DNA from: a virus
Virus record (IMG/VR): IMGVR_UViG_3300032046_000066
Coordinates: 1 to 42,497 of that record
Length of the DNA stretch: 42,497 nt
Strand: one strand, 5' to 3'
The notes below the pieces were generated by a model. That model saw only the letters and a program-made list of their open reading frames with translations, searched no databases and was not told the origin of the DNA. Within the stretch, counting starts at the first letter, position 1. The number at the start of each line of letters is the position of its first letter. Positions 30,516 through 39,307 of the stretch are shown here, one piece after another. A program made the translations under genes and the position numbers.

Positions 30516-31097
30516 TTAAACGACGTCCCCACTATCTTCCTGCATTGCTTTCAGCTTGGCATATACCGCCAAGAATTTCGCCGCATAGTCCGGGTCCGTC
30601 GCCCATCTGAACGGACCCGCCAGAAGGCCACTGACAAAATCAGAGGGGTTATCCTTGGCTTCAAACGCCTTCGGAAATAGCCTGACGAGGCGCGACAGGT
30701 ATTGATCCACCGCCCCTTCCGGTGTCGCCCAGTCGGCGAAGTTCTCAAAGACCTTGATGGTAAAATATGACAGCACCCAGATCTGACCCTCCTCATCTGT
30801 CTTCACCACCGGATCGCCTCTCCAGCCACCAATCCTCACCTCGATGATGTCCGCTTTCCTTGCGTTAATAAAATCCACCGCCTTCTTGGCATCGGTGAAT
30901 ATCTCCATGGTTGGCTTGCGGCACACCAGACCCTTCCAGTCAGACGGCGCTTTCATGCCCCAATAATTGTTTAGACCAACAACGTGATCGAACCAGCCGG
31001 TCTCGAGGACAGCATGTGCAAGGATGATGAGGTGGTCAAAGTCAATGGCTCGGGACCTCACCGCCTGGTCGAATAGTCTCTTCCGTTCAGTGTTCAA
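30516..31097 (-). CDS. Endolysin, GH73/FlgJ-like glucosaminidase
   Basis: 193 residues. The glucosaminidase signature is DFDHLIILAHAVLETGWF (catalytic E32) with GLNNYWGMKA, and a Tyr/Trp-rich middle typical of GH73. It lacks a signal peptide, so it would rely on a holin to reach the wall. It cleaves between GlcNAc and MurNAc. The start overlaps the stop of the holin candidate upstream (ATGA). Confidence 0.85.
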   Translation of the reverse strand: MNTERKRLFDQAVRSRAIDFDHLIILAHAVLETGWFDHVVGLNNYWGMKAPSDWKGLVCRKPTMEIFTDAKKAVDFINARKADIIEVRIGGWRGDPVVKTDEEGQIWVLSYFTIKVFENFADWATPEGAVDQYLSRLVRLFPKAFEAKDNPSDFVSGLLAGPFRWATDPDYAAKFLAVYAKLKAMQEDSGDVV

Positions 31098-31396
31098 GCC
31101 TTGCCTCCGGCTATCTTCCCCAGGAGCCGTGTTTGCTCCTTGGTCTCATCCACCATGACCTTCAAGAGCGTTGTCTGCTCCACGCTTCTGTCGGCCAACT
31201 TCACTGATATCTCCTTGATGTCGGTGGTATCACGCTTTACCTCCGAAATAATTTTATCGGCATCTCCTGCGCCGTTGTCTCCATTGCCGTTCTTCCGGCG
31301 GTTCAGCATGTCAAGGAAAAGCTTCACGCCAACCGCCAAACCACCAACCGATGCCGCACCCGACGCGAACGATATTGTGATTCCGCCGTCATCCAT
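31094..31396 (-). CDS. Holin-like / XhlA-like membrane coiled-coil protein
   Basis: 100 residues. The N-terminal ISFASGAASVGGLAVGVKLF is one membrane segment. A basic stretch (RRKNGNG) and an amphipathic coil (EVKRDTTDIKEISVKLADRS...ETKEQTRLL) follow. The arrangement resembles hemolysin XhlA-type phage membrane proteins, though the order of coil and helix differs. It is coupled to the endolysin gene, the classic holin position. Confidence 0.65.
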   Translation of the reverse strand: MDDGGITISFASGAASVGGLAVGVKLFLDMLNRRKNGNGDNGAGDADKIISEVKRDTTDIKEISVKLADRSVEQTTLLKVMVDETKEQTRLLGKIAGGKA

Positions 31397-31422
31397 GACG
31401 ATCTCCTTGGGTTGTTGTGCCC

Positions 31423-31815
31423 TCAGACATCTTCCTCGGCCCCACCCGCAACCACCTTAACCGTGAGTGTCTTGTTCGCACCTACCGAGGTGTTAATCCA
31501 CAACTTCAATTTCTGCTGGTCTGCCATCTCAATGTTCTTCTCCACCCAGACGAAACCCGTGTCACTCGTGGCGGCGGCCGGAGTGCCACTTTTCCACGAA
31601 ACTTTGCCTAATTCGTTGTCCGAGCTATCTGTGATTACCAAGCCGTGGCCGGTTATTTCAGCGGCGGTTCCGGCCACGGCGCTGATATACCACAGTATTG
31701 ATTTGAGCAAGACCTTTTTGTTTGCCGCAACCTGGAAAATGGTATCAGTAGCTTCACCGGAATCTTCCGTGACTTCAAACTCTCCACACGCGAATTGCTT
31801 ACCATAAATGGCCAT
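31423..31815 (-). CDS. Structural beta-sandwich protein of the tail
   Basis: 130 residues. The sequence is beta-rich (FEVTEDSGEATDTIFQVAAN; GHGLVITDSSDNELGKVSW; KTLTVKVVAGGAEEDV) with the look of a small receptor or decoration protein. Several phages place such a protein after the fiber gene. No named family. It ends the tail module before the lysis block. Confidence 0.65.
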   Translation of the reverse strand: MAIYGKQFACGEFEVTEDSGEATDTIFQVAANKKVLLKSILWYISAVAGTAAEITGHGLVITDSSDNELGKVSWKSGTPAAATSDTGFVWVEKNIEMADQQKLKLWINTSVGANKTLTVKVVAGGAEEDV

Positions 31816-31824
31816 ATCGTCCTC

Positions 31825-33180
31825 CTATAAACCGAGCCAGGCGATCACGTCAGTCGCACCGCTGGTGTAAAGTATTCCGTTGACGTGAACATCACCACCA
31901 AAGATGCTATCACCTCCAACATCCAGATCGCCTTTTACCTCCAAATCATTGAAGACCTGGAGGTTGTATAGGTTACAACTTCCGTCTGCCTCGTACTTCA
32001 CCAGCACAGGGAACTCAAACCCCACAACCGATTTGCCAACATGGAGTTGAACCCCGTCAACGTAGACGGCCGTGGAGTCGGCGTAAGCATCTCGCCAGTG
32101 GGGGAATATACGCAACGTCAATGAGGTCACATCGTTGTCAACGTAGGCCTTGAGCATGGCGCGGGTCCACGTCTTGGTGTTGGTGTTGACAATGGTAAAG
32201 GTGTCAACGGCCGGGCTGGCGCCGGTTTGAATGAGGGATACATAGGTTTCATTCGCTGAGGCATACGTTCCCGCCAACTTGATCCATGCCGTCACGGTAA
32301 CCCATCGGCCACGCATGACAAGAGGATTAAGTATGGACGTCTGTGCGTAATGAATAGAGTTGGTGCCATCGTTGGTGATCTTGAGCGACTTGTCGCCAAA
32401 CAGTGCGTCAGCATCCTGGGCGATGGTCGCGTTGTTGGCCGTCCAAGCATACACGCCGCCGGTGTCGTCGAGCATCTCGAAGCTGCCGTTACGGACCTGA
32501 TTGACCCTCACCATTTCCGGCCTGGTCTCCACCGAAGAAAACAGGAATCTGTCGGCTTTCGGGATGATGAACGAATTGCCAGACGAACCCTCGTAATCGT
32601 AAATGGTCTTGGGGACATTGGGGTTGGCTCCGGACGGATATAAGAAAACCCTGGCGATCTCGATGGTGTTGTCTGGTATCTGTTCAGGCTTGGGTGACGC
32701 AGCAGGAAGACCGGTCGTAATTCCAGCGGTCCCATCCGCTCCGATATAAACAACATCTATTCTGGGATTGGTCTCGCCAACCGAAAAGTCGGCGGGATCA
32801 AGCTCCTGCAGGTCATCGGAATGGAATAGTGCCCCGTTGACGATCCCCTCACCATAGTCCACATAGACCTTGTCGTTTTCTGGTGACCAAGCAGTGACGG
32901 CACACTCGTTGAGCACTCCTGCGATAATTCCGTCATGGCCAACTCTCTGGCCGGAGCGGATCCTCGTCTGTAGGTCCGTGGCATCATCCCTGGCAGCAAT
33001 GACCTCGGCCGAACTTGACGCTGGGGGGGATCCTCCGTTTTCGAGGGCCTCAATCGAGACCGCGTGAGCAGCAACCGCCGCCGCCACCTTCTCGTAATTG
33101 TCACGGTGCGGGAATGAGTCGATCATCGACTGGAAAAGAATCTCGTTGAGCTGAGCCGTGCCTTCCAACCTATAGGCCAT
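31825..33180 (-). CDS. Tail fiber / baseplate protein with carbohydrate-binding-like domain
   Basis: 451 residues. The N-terminal 200 residues look like a baseplate-attached domain (VGHDGIIAGVLNECAVTAW ... NPRIDVVYIGADG). Residues 235-390 resemble a CBM4/9-type jelly roll (VRNGSFEMLDDTGGVYAWTA; VTAWIKLAG; VYVDGVQLHVG). The end (LEVKGDLDVGGDSIFGGDVH) has the hexad-like repeats of trimeric phage fibers. It probably binds host glycans. It is coupled to the tail-tip gene by a TAATG overlap. Confidence 0.78.
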   Translation of the reverse strand: MAYRLEGTAQLNEILFQSMIDSFPHRDNYEKVAAAVAAHAVSIEALENGGSPPASSSAEVIAARDDATDLQTRIRSGQRVGHDGIIAGVLNECAVTAWSPENDKVYVDYGEGIVNGALFHSDDLQELDPADFSVGETNPRIDVVYIGADGTAGITTGLPAASPKPEQIPDNTIEIARVFLYPSGANPNVPKTIYDYEGSSGNSFIIPKADRFLFSSVETRPEMVRVNQVRNGSFEMLDDTGGVYAWTANNATIAQDADALFGDKSLKITNDGTNSIHYAQTSILNPLVMRGRWVTVTAWIKLAGTYASANETYVSLIQTGASPAVDTFTIVNTNTKTWTRAMLKAYVDNDVTSLTLRIFPHWRDAYADSTAVYVDGVQLHVGKSVVGFEFPVLVKYEADGSCNLYNLQVFNDLEVKGDLDVGGDSIFGGDVHVNGILYTSGATDVIAWLGL

Positions 33181-34676
33181 TATACCACCCTCCTGGCCGC
33201 ACCTCGAAAGGTGTGGTCCTCTGAAGCTTCGTCCCCGATCGCGTATTGCTCATCATAAATTCTCCCTGCGTCATACCAGAAACCAACGTCATACCTCTGC
33301 CCTAATTCTACCAGACCGGCATACTCGGTTTCAATCTTTGTTTTTAGCATGGCCTGATCCGAGCTGTACTCGTGCCGCAACCCGACGGAATAGTAGAGCC
33401 GCTTATCGTTAGAATACTTCTCGACCACTCGGTAGAGGTCATTGATCTGGCCCATGAGCCAGCCATGCCCGACGTCGAACTCCGCACGGACCCGCTCCGA
33501 GAAAACGGCAACGCCCAGGATATCAGCAAGGTTTCGTGCCTCGGCATCGCTGGCGATGAAGCGATTAACCACTTCGCGTGTCTTTCCCCGCTTCAATCGT
33601 ATGTTTTCACCTGATGCAGCCTCGCCCCTAAAACCACCAGCTGTCACCTTGTCGCCCCAAACCTTCACTCCCCATGTCGTTCCACCGGCGCCACGCTTGT
33701 CGAGCTTGATGGTGGTCAACGTCCGGTTGGTTTCAAACAGCTCCACATCCCCACTGGTCTGCTGCCAGACAACACGGATGCTTGGCGTGTGGGCATAGGC
33801 GAGCGTCACCGGCAACGCGCCGACCACGCCTGAGGTGGTTGCAAGTGTCAATCCGGCGCTTACCGTTGGATTGGCCGTCTGGAGGACAGTCAGGCGCTTG
33901 GCCAGCTTCAGCGTATCGTCGCGTCTGGAATACGAGTCGGAGACGTGCAGCACCCAGTGAAACACATAGTCGGCTGCCAGCGGATTATTGCTCGGTATCT
34001 CCAGACCAAGTTTGTTGTTTTTAGACGTGAGCCGGTAGGCATCTTCCAGCTGCAGGTATTCAATCACCTCCGAAAGCAGGTGAGCAGCATTTTCGTTGGT
34101 GACCGCTGGCGCGGTTATAAAAGTCGAGGTCTGTAAGATGTCATACTCGTCGGACGTTAATCCTACCCGTTCGAGAATCTCGATGATGTAATCGGACGCC
34201 CTGATCGACGCCTCGGCAGCCAGTGACAATTCGGAGTCGACCAGGACTCCCATCAGGTCCCTGGCTGTTACTCGACACACCGCGCTTGGCGAAACATCGA
34301 ATGATGGGTCATCGCTCAGGAACACACCCTGCGGGAAGTATTCCGGAGTGCCGTTCAATTTGTGGCCGAGTTCAGGAATGAACCTTCTCCCCCGCTTTAT
34401 CACGCCATCATACGTCCCCCCGAATCCCGTGGTGAACTGTTTCTTTTCGTTTGCGAAGGTCAAAGTCAGACGCGAGGCAGGAGGAACCAACAGGTATCCG
34501 CTTTCACGCTCATCATCCCTGTCGATAGCTATTCCCATTTCCGTCACGTCTTGAGTGATAGTCTGCTCCATACCATCGTCGTCAACATACTTGACGCGGC
34601 AAACGGGATGCGTGACCGCGCCACGAAGCAGGTTGAAATATTGCTCTTGCTTGGACGCTGGTGTTAAAGTGTGCAT
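33180..34676 (-). CDS. Tail tip / baseplate hub protein
   Basis: 498 residues. The N-terminus resembles tail hub proteins (VCRVKYVDDDGMEQTITQDV; LTLTFANEKKQF). The middle is DYIIEILERVGLTSDEYDIL ... LLSEVIEYLQLEDAYRL, the part of siphovirus tail-tip proteins that reads as a gp27-like ring. The end (RLYYSVGLRHEYSSDQ) is also common there. It would cap the tail tube after the distal-tail-like protein. No peptidase motif was noticed. Confidence 0.72.
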   Translation of the reverse strand: MHTLTPASKQEQYFNLLRGAVTHPVCRVKYVDDDGMEQTITQDVTEMGIAIDRDDERESGYLLVPPASRLTLTFANEKKQFTTGFGGTYDGVIKRGRRFIPELGHKLNGTPEYFPQGVFLSDDPSFDVSPSAVCRVTARDLMGVLVDSELSLAAEASIRASDYIIEILERVGLTSDEYDILQTSTFITAPAVTNENAAHLLSEVIEYLQLEDAYRLTSKNNKLGLEIPSNNPLAADYVFHWVLHVSDSYSRRDDTLKLAKRLTVLQTANPTVSAGLTLATTSGVVGALPVTLAYAHTPSIRVVWQQTSGDVELFETNRTLTTIKLDKRGAGGTTWGVKVWGDKVTAGGFRGEAASGENIRLKRGKTREVVNRFIASDAEARNLADILGVAVFSERVRAEFDVGHGWLMGQINDLYRVVEKYSNDKRLYYSVGLRHEYSSDQAMLKTKIETEYAGLVELGQRYDVGFWYDAGRIYDEQYAIGDEASEDHTFRGAARRVV

Positions 34677-35096
34677 TCATGCCTCTTGGATTGTCAACGT
34701 GCAACGCCACGAGTGCTTCCCAGACTGCTTCCCCACTCGCCGGGCCGTAAAGCCAGCAATATACCCGATGATGGTCCCGTCAGTCCGGCCAATAATGGGA
34801 TCCGAGTGAATATAGGTCACCTGGATGGTGCGGTCACCACCTCCCTTTCGAATGTCATAGAGCCGCGTCGGAACATTGTCGTTTGGCTCGAACCACGCGA
34901 CGGAGAACCTATACTTGTCGTCCTCGGCTTGTTTCCTCTTGGCGTCACCCAGGGTGGTGAACTCTCGGATATTCTCCGCAGGGTTTTCAAGGCCTTCGAC
35001 AGACGAATAGTCATAAGTGAATTCAACGGTGTCGGATGGGCCAAACACGCGGGGATTTTTGGCCTTGCTCTTGAGAATGATTTCTTGGGAATCCAT
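34677..35096 (-). CDS. Distal tail protein-like, small
   Basis: 139 residues, beta-rich (SDTVEFTYDYSSVEGLENPA; YRFSVAWFEPNDNVPTRLYD; DRTIQVTYIHSDPIIGRTDG). The position between tape measure and tail tip is that of a distal tail or baseplate wedge protein. No clear family motif. It is coupled to the tape measure stop. Confidence 0.62.
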   Translation of the reverse strand: MDSQEIILKSKAKNPRVFGPSDTVEFTYDYSSVEGLENPAENIREFTTLGDAKRKQAEDDKYRFSVAWFEPNDNVPTRLYDIRKGGGDRTIQVTYIHSDPIIGRTDGTIIGYIAGFTARRVGKQSGKHSWRCTLTIQEA

Positions 35097-37570
35097 TATG
35101 CTATCGCTCCTGAATATCTGCGTTTAGACATCTGCACGGCCTTAGTGATGTAATCTATTGACGCCTCATCCACTTGGCCCGTCAGTGTCTTGATGTTGAA
35201 AACGAAGGTGTCGCCTCCGCCGGTGGCCCCCCCGGAGTTAATAGCGGCAATACCACCAGGGCCGCCGACGGCTGCCACGCCACGTTGTGTCAGCACCGCC
35301 TCACCCTGCTGGACCCCGATCAGCATATCTTCCCCGGCTGGTAATAACCCGTTTTGAGCGCCGATCATACCGCCTTCAGAAAATCCCAAGAGGCCGCCGG
35401 TCGCGGCCTTAAGGGCAGCTTTCATTAGCGTAAACACCAGCCACTTAGCTATCATGTCGGAGATGGCATTGATCACTGCGGATTTTAAACCTTCCCACAT
35501 TGCCTGGACTCCCTGGGTGAAGTTCGCCGTCCCCGCGAGCATTCCAGCAATCGAGGTGCTCCATGCCGACTGAGTGCCTTGAAGGATCGAGGTTGTTAGC
35601 TCCTGGAACGCTTGCATTCGTAACGCCTCGGAGTCATGAAACCTCTGCCCTTCCGTGGCGATCCAGGTGTAATAGTCCGCCCATGATAGTTTTCCACCTT
35701 GGACGAGCAGCAGCAGCGCGGCCTTTCGTTTTTCGTATTCAATCAATTCCTGTTGCGTATATTTTCGGGCCAGGGCTATCGCCTCGGCTTCGGTCACGTT
35801 GAAATCGCTTTGCGCTGCTTCTTTCTCCTTGGCCGCGCTCAGGTATGCCTCCATCTCTACTTTCGCCGCATCAGCCCGTCTCTGTGAGGTCTTCTCGGAC
35901 TGTGAAGCTGAAGCATTATCTTGCCGCATCCTCTCGGCCGCAGCCATGTTCAGCCCCCTGATCCGGCGGATCAGGTCATCATGGCTGGAAATATTTGGTC
36001 TCATGCCGTTCTGCTCAAGTATTTTATTGGCCAGCGTCACCTCGTCGGTTTTCCCCCGCACTTTGTCGAGTTCGGTTGCGACGCGAGTCAGTGAATCGGC
36101 CAACCCTTTATTTGAGGCCGCAGTTGAATTGGCCTGGTCCCGGGCCAAAATCTGCTTCTCTTTCCAGTCCAGAATCTTGTCGCCCACATAGGCAATGGCG
36201 GCCGCGAGCGCCAGCCATGGCGCGACCGCCGTCAATACCTGCATCGCCCGGCCAGCCACGGCCGCCGCGCCTGAGGCCATGAGCAGGTTGTTGGTCATGA
36301 TTTGGATGGCAACGGCGGTCATTCCTGTAACACTCCGGATAATGGCCATCGTGGAGCTTAACATCACCCAGGCCTTGGCCGCGCCGGTGATAGCCGTCAC
36401 CAACAACAGCAGTTTCCCAACCTCCACCACCATGACTTGAATTAGTGCTTGATGATCGACGATCCACCTGGACATTGACGGCGCGCTTTCCTTGATGCCA
36501 TCTACCCACTGCCGGACGATTGGCAGTAGACCCGTCCCAAATGCAATGACCACTGCTTCCAGTGATCCTTTCAGTTTCTTCATGCTGCCATTGAAGGTAT
36601 CCAGCTGCTGCGATGCCATCCGTGACGCGGAGTCCGTCCCGGATAGTCTCTCGCGCATGGCGGCCAGGTCCGGCAGGCCATCTTTGACCACCCTGAACAG
36701 TGCGATGCCGCGATCGCCAAATATCTTGGCGGCGTCCGCGTTCGAGAGGTTGGCGTCGTGTAGCCGTTTCAGGAGCTCTATCGGTTTAGGGAGTAAAGAT
36801 GCCAGCTCATCCAGCGAAATACCATGGCGTCGGAGCGCCTCCGCCACATCCTTGGTGGGTGCGGCCAAGTTAAGCATCACCTGGCGCAGGGTCATCCCCG
36901 CACGGGCGCCCCGAACACCCATTTCGGATAGTGTCACGAGGATAGCGGTTACATCTTCGAGGCTTTGCCCGATGGTCGCGGATGCTGGCGCGGCGCTGGA
37001 CAGGGCCCCTGACAGTTCATCCAGACTGACAGAGGTTGTCCCTGCGGCGGTGGCGAATACGTTCGTCAACCGTGTTGTCTCGGAAACATCCAACCCGAAC
37101 GCGCGCAGAGTAGCATCGACCACCTCCACCGTGGCGCCGATTTCAGCTTGTGCGGCCGAGGCCAGCTGGAGAGTAGGAATGAGAGAACTGCGAAAGTCTC
37201 CGGCGGTCCTGGCGCCAGCCTTCCCGAGCGCAAGCATCGCCTCGGCCGATTGCATGATCGAGAAGGATGTGGTCTGGCCGGCCTCGATGGCTATCTCTCC
37301 GAGGACTCTGAGTTCTTCGCCAGAAGCACCTATGACAGCTCCGACATTGGCCATCGCCTGCTCGAAGTTACCGGCCTGACTGGTGGCGACACCCATCGTT
37401 GCGCCATAAGCTGCAGTCATCCCAGCGGCCTTGGTGAACCGCTTGCCCACATCGGACACGGCGGTGCCCAGGCCCTCGGCTGAATCTTTGGCCTTCGAAA
37501 TTGCCGAGAAAAAGCCCTCGGCATCAAGCCTCAACCGCGCAAGTAAACCACCGACGTCCTGTTCAGCCAT
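35096..37570 (-). CDS. Tail tape measure protein
   Basis: 824 residues. The N-terminal part (residues 50-340) matches TP901-type tape measure proteins: FEQAMANVGAVIGASGEEL, AGQTTSFSIMQSAEAMLALG, VFATAAGTTSVSLDELSGAL, LSEMGVRGARAGMTLRQVML. Hydrophobic segments follow at about 370-470, then a coiled coil. The C-terminus is GGLLGFSEGGMIGAQNG and LPAGEDMLIGVQQGEAVLTQ, the usual end. It sets tail length; at this size a tail of roughly 120 nm would be expected from the general rule. Hydrophobic helices may help DNA entry. Confidence 0.93.
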   Translation of the reverse strand: MAEQDVGGLLARLRLDAEGFFSAISKAKDSAEGLGTAVSDVGKRFTKAAGMTAAYGATMGVATSQAGNFEQAMANVGAVIGASGEELRVLGEIAIEAGQTTSFSIMQSAEAMLALGKAGARTAGDFRSSLIPTLQLASAAQAEIGATVEVVDATLRAFGLDVSETTRLTNVFATAAGTTSVSLDELSGALSSAAPASATIGQSLEDVTAILVTLSEMGVRGARAGMTLRQVMLNLAAPTKDVAEALRRHGISLDELASLLPKPIELLKRLHDANLSNADAAKIFGDRGIALFRVVKDGLPDLAAMRERLSGTDSASRMASQQLDTFNGSMKKLKGSLEAVVIAFGTGLLPIVRQWVDGIKESAPSMSRWIVDHQALIQVMVVEVGKLLLLVTAITGAAKAWVMLSSTMAIIRSVTGMTAVAIQIMTNNLLMASGAAAVAGRAMQVLTAVAPWLALAAAIAYVGDKILDWKEKQILARDQANSTAASNKGLADSLTRVATELDKVRGKTDEVTLANKILEQNGMRPNISSHDDLIRRIRGLNMAAAERMRQDNASASQSEKTSQRRADAAKVEMEAYLSAAKEKEAAQSDFNVTEAEAIALARKYTQQELIEYEKRKAALLLLVQGGKLSWADYYTWIATEGQRFHDSEALRMQAFQELTTSILQGTQSAWSTSIAGMLAGTANFTQGVQAMWEGLKSAVINAISDMIAKWLVFTLMKAALKAATGGLLGFSEGGMIGAQNGLLPAGEDMLIGVQQGEAVLTQRGVAAVGGPGGIAAINSGGATGGGDTFVFNIKTLTGQVDEASIDYITKAVQMSKRRYSGAIA

Positions 37571-37775
37571 TTAGTGCTTTCAACTCTCGTTTTATTGTTG
37601 ACAGCCGCTTCCTCTTGACGGAAGGTTTAGCCCAGACCAGAGATGATAACGCCAGCAGAGATATCTCGCCCTCAAGATGCCTTCTCCGTCTCTCGCTTTC
37701 TAGTGCTCGCATGATATCCGGCACCTCCTCGGGCTGAAGATTCAAGACGTCTTGCTTACTCCAACCGCAATTCAA
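37563..37775 (-). CDS. T-frame of the tail chaperone (frameshift extension)
   Basis: 70 codons in the second frame (CGWSKQDVLNLQPEEVPDIM ... RLSTIKRELKALNG). This is the T domain that should be read only as part of the G-T product. It would tether tape measure and tube proteins. It overlaps the start of the tape measure gene by eight bases. Confidence 0.75.
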   Translation of the reverse strand: MNCGWSKQDVLNLQPEEVPDIMRALESERRRRHLEGEISLLALSSLVWAKPSVKRKRLSTIKRELKALNG

Positions 37776-38200
37776 ACCGAAATACCCGATCCACCGCTGG
37801 AGCCAATCGGGAGAACGTTTTTTTTTGAACCAAGATCGCCAAAGGACTTTGCTGTTTTCCCAAAGTTGTTGACATCGGCAACCTTGCGGAGGATCACATA
37901 GATATCCTCGATCTCACACTCCTGTTCGAGGTACTCGGCAGGGATGTTGGTGCATCCGGTAATCACATCCTGATATTCCTTACCGAGTTCGGCCAGGAGG
38001 TCGGGCAGACGCGACAACAGCTTATCCATGCTGAACCCCTTGGGATCGATACCCAGCTCACCGAGTGGCCCAAGAAGCCGCATGAAAAACCGCGCCAGTT
38101 CTATCCGCTGCCCGAGCGGTACCCTCCGCGCCGTGAAGTTGCGGCCTCGAATGGTAAACTTATTTGCCTCCGGCAGCGAGTCCATAACCTTGTCTTCCAT
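37563..38200 (-). CDS. Tail assembly chaperone fusion G-T, made by -1 frameshift
   Basis: In the upstream frame the codons TCA AAA AAA AAC hold the slippery string A AAA AAA AAC (nine A at 37818-37826). A -1 slip continues as KRSPDWLQRWIGYFGLNCGW into the downstream frame (37563-37775), giving a G-T fusion. This matches the lambda gpG/gpGT system and its position before the tape measure gene. The ratio of the two products controls tail assembly. The second frame alone has only a TTG start and no good ribosome site. Confidence 0.85.
37772..38200 (-). CDS. Tail assembly chaperone G
   Basis: 142 residues; AGGAGGTCGGGCG precedes the ATG. Helical (LGQRIELARFFMRLLGPLG; LPDLLAELGKEYQDVITGCT), as tail chaperones are. 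It ends SKKNVLPIGSSGGSGISV when the ribosome does not shift at the A9 run. Position between tail tube and tape measure is standard. Confidence 0.85.
   Translation of the reverse strand: MEDKVMDSLPEANKFTIRGRNFTARRVPLGQRIELARFFMRLLGPLGELGIDPKGFSMDKLLSRLPDLLAELGKEYQDVITGCTNIPAEYLEQECEIEDIYVILRKVADVNNFGKTAKSFGDLGSKKNVLPIGSSGGSGISV
37817..37826 (-). promoter_or_regulatory. -1 ribosomal frameshift slippery site
   Basis: Minus-strand AAAAAAAAAC contains two overlapping X-XXY-YYZ heptamers, AAAAAAA and AAAAAAC, in the phase of the upstream chaperone frame. Re-pairing in the -1 frame is perfect for both codons. The GC-rich sequence downstream may give the stimulating structure. Confidence 0.85.
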
Positions 38201-38233
38201 CGCCCGACCTCCTAACCGGTTCTTGACCTTGGC

Positions 38234-39100
38234 CTAGGTGGTAGTGAAAATGCTCGTGAAGGCCTGGGTCATCTGATTGCCGGACACGTCCTTGAGGCCG
38301 TTGACTACCACTCGGTAATCAGACGAACCGCTCAAGCTCGCGTTCGGGTTGAGGGTTATCGTTGACAGCGCAACATCCCAACTCAGCGCCGCTGCGACCT
38401 GCACCCCGTCGGCATCCTTGATCAGCATGACGGTTGAAGCCGTCATCGACGCTGAATCCAGGTCGTTGTCGTCCATGGTTATGACGACATTCGCCGTGAC
38501 AGAGACGCCGGACTGTTCGTCCGTCGGAACGATTGAATCAACAGCGGGAGCCGTTACGTCGGCACTCACCGTCTTGTCGCCGATGATGGCAATGCGCCGC
38601 CCGTCATCCTGGCCAACATCGACCAGCGCGCGGAACGTCACCTCATAACTCCGGACATCGTTGTAGGTGTAGGAAAAGGTAACCGGCTCGGAAACGTACG
38701 CCAGCCAGACGGTCAGATCCTCGGACACGTCCGCCGTGGCATTGGCTATCGGGTGAAGCGTCAGCTCTCCGGCATAACTCCTCGCGCGGAAACCAGTCGT
38801 CCGCCCGAACGTCACGGCCTCCTTCCCTCCATCTATGACCTGCGTTGCTCCAGGGATCACCTTTCGGAGGTTGGACATCGTGAACTCCGACAGTGTGACC
38901 GTGACAGTCAGGTTTTCGGAGGTCAATAAGGCATCGACAGGGGATTCGCCGTGTTCGTCAACGACCACGTCTTCCCATGCCTCTTCGATTTCGACCTCGG
39001 CGCCGTCCTGAGTGAAACCCAGGAAAGCACCCTTGTAGTAGACGGAACAGGGCCCAGCCTTGATGGAGTCAAGCGTCCCATGCTGCGTTTCGGTACTCAT
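38234..39100 (-). CDS. Major tail tube protein with C-terminal Ig-like domain
   Basis: 288 residues; GAGGAGGTGATTACGA precedes the ATG. Residues 1-180 look like a tail tube protein (GPCSVYYKGAFLGFTQDGAE; DALLTSENLTVTVTLSEFTM). From about 190, TAPAVDSIVPTDEQSGVSVT ... LSGSSDYRVVVNGLKDVSGN is a bacterial Ig-like domain of the Big_5/SbsA type. Such domains decorate the outside of tubes and bind weakly to cell surfaces. Confidence 0.85.
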   Translation of the reverse strand: MSTETQHGTLDSIKAGPCSVYYKGAFLGFTQDGAEVEIEEAWEDVVVDEHGESPVDALLTSENLTVTVTLSEFTMSNLRKVIPGATQVIDGGKEAVTFGRTTGFRARSYAGELTLHPIANATADVSEDLTVWLAYVSEPVTFSYTYNDVRSYEVTFRALVDVGQDDGRRIAIIGDKTVSADVTAPAVDSIVPTDEQSGVSVTANVVITMDDNDLDSASMTASTVMLIKDADGVQVAAALSWDVALSTITLNPNASLSGSSDYRVVVNGLKDVSGNQMTQAFTSIFTTT

Positions 39101-39106
39101 TCGTAA

Positions 39107-39307
39107 TCACCTCCTCTCAACATAATTTATCCCGTCAATTTTGATGCGGCTGAGTCGACCGAACTGCTCCTCCGTCACCTCGCCCTCGGTGGCTCGTCCG
39201 ATGAAGGGAACACGAAGTCCACCCAGCGCCCGGACCTTGACCATGCTCACCCTCTTGGATTCGCCGCGGGGTTTCTTTTCCTTTTTCGTCTTGGCTTGCT
39301 TGTTCAC
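39107..39307 (-). CDS. Small basic protein of the tail module
   Basis: 66 residues from a GTG at 39307 that overlaps the upstream stop (GTGA), with AGGACAGG before it. Lysine-rich start (NKQAKTKKEKKPRGESKR) and a small folded end (VRALGGLRVPFIGRATEGEV...FGRLSRIKI). No family known. It sits between tail terminator and tube genes. Confidence 0.65.
   Translation of the reverse strand: MNKQAKTKKEKKPRGESKRVSMVKVRALGGLRVPFIGRATEGEVTEEQFGRLSRIKIDGINYVERR

Noticed and set aside
36492-37379. Plus-strand 295-codon frame opposite the tape measure gene
   Set aside because: Shadow frame of a clear tape measure protein; Ser/Ala/Arg bias and no start signal.
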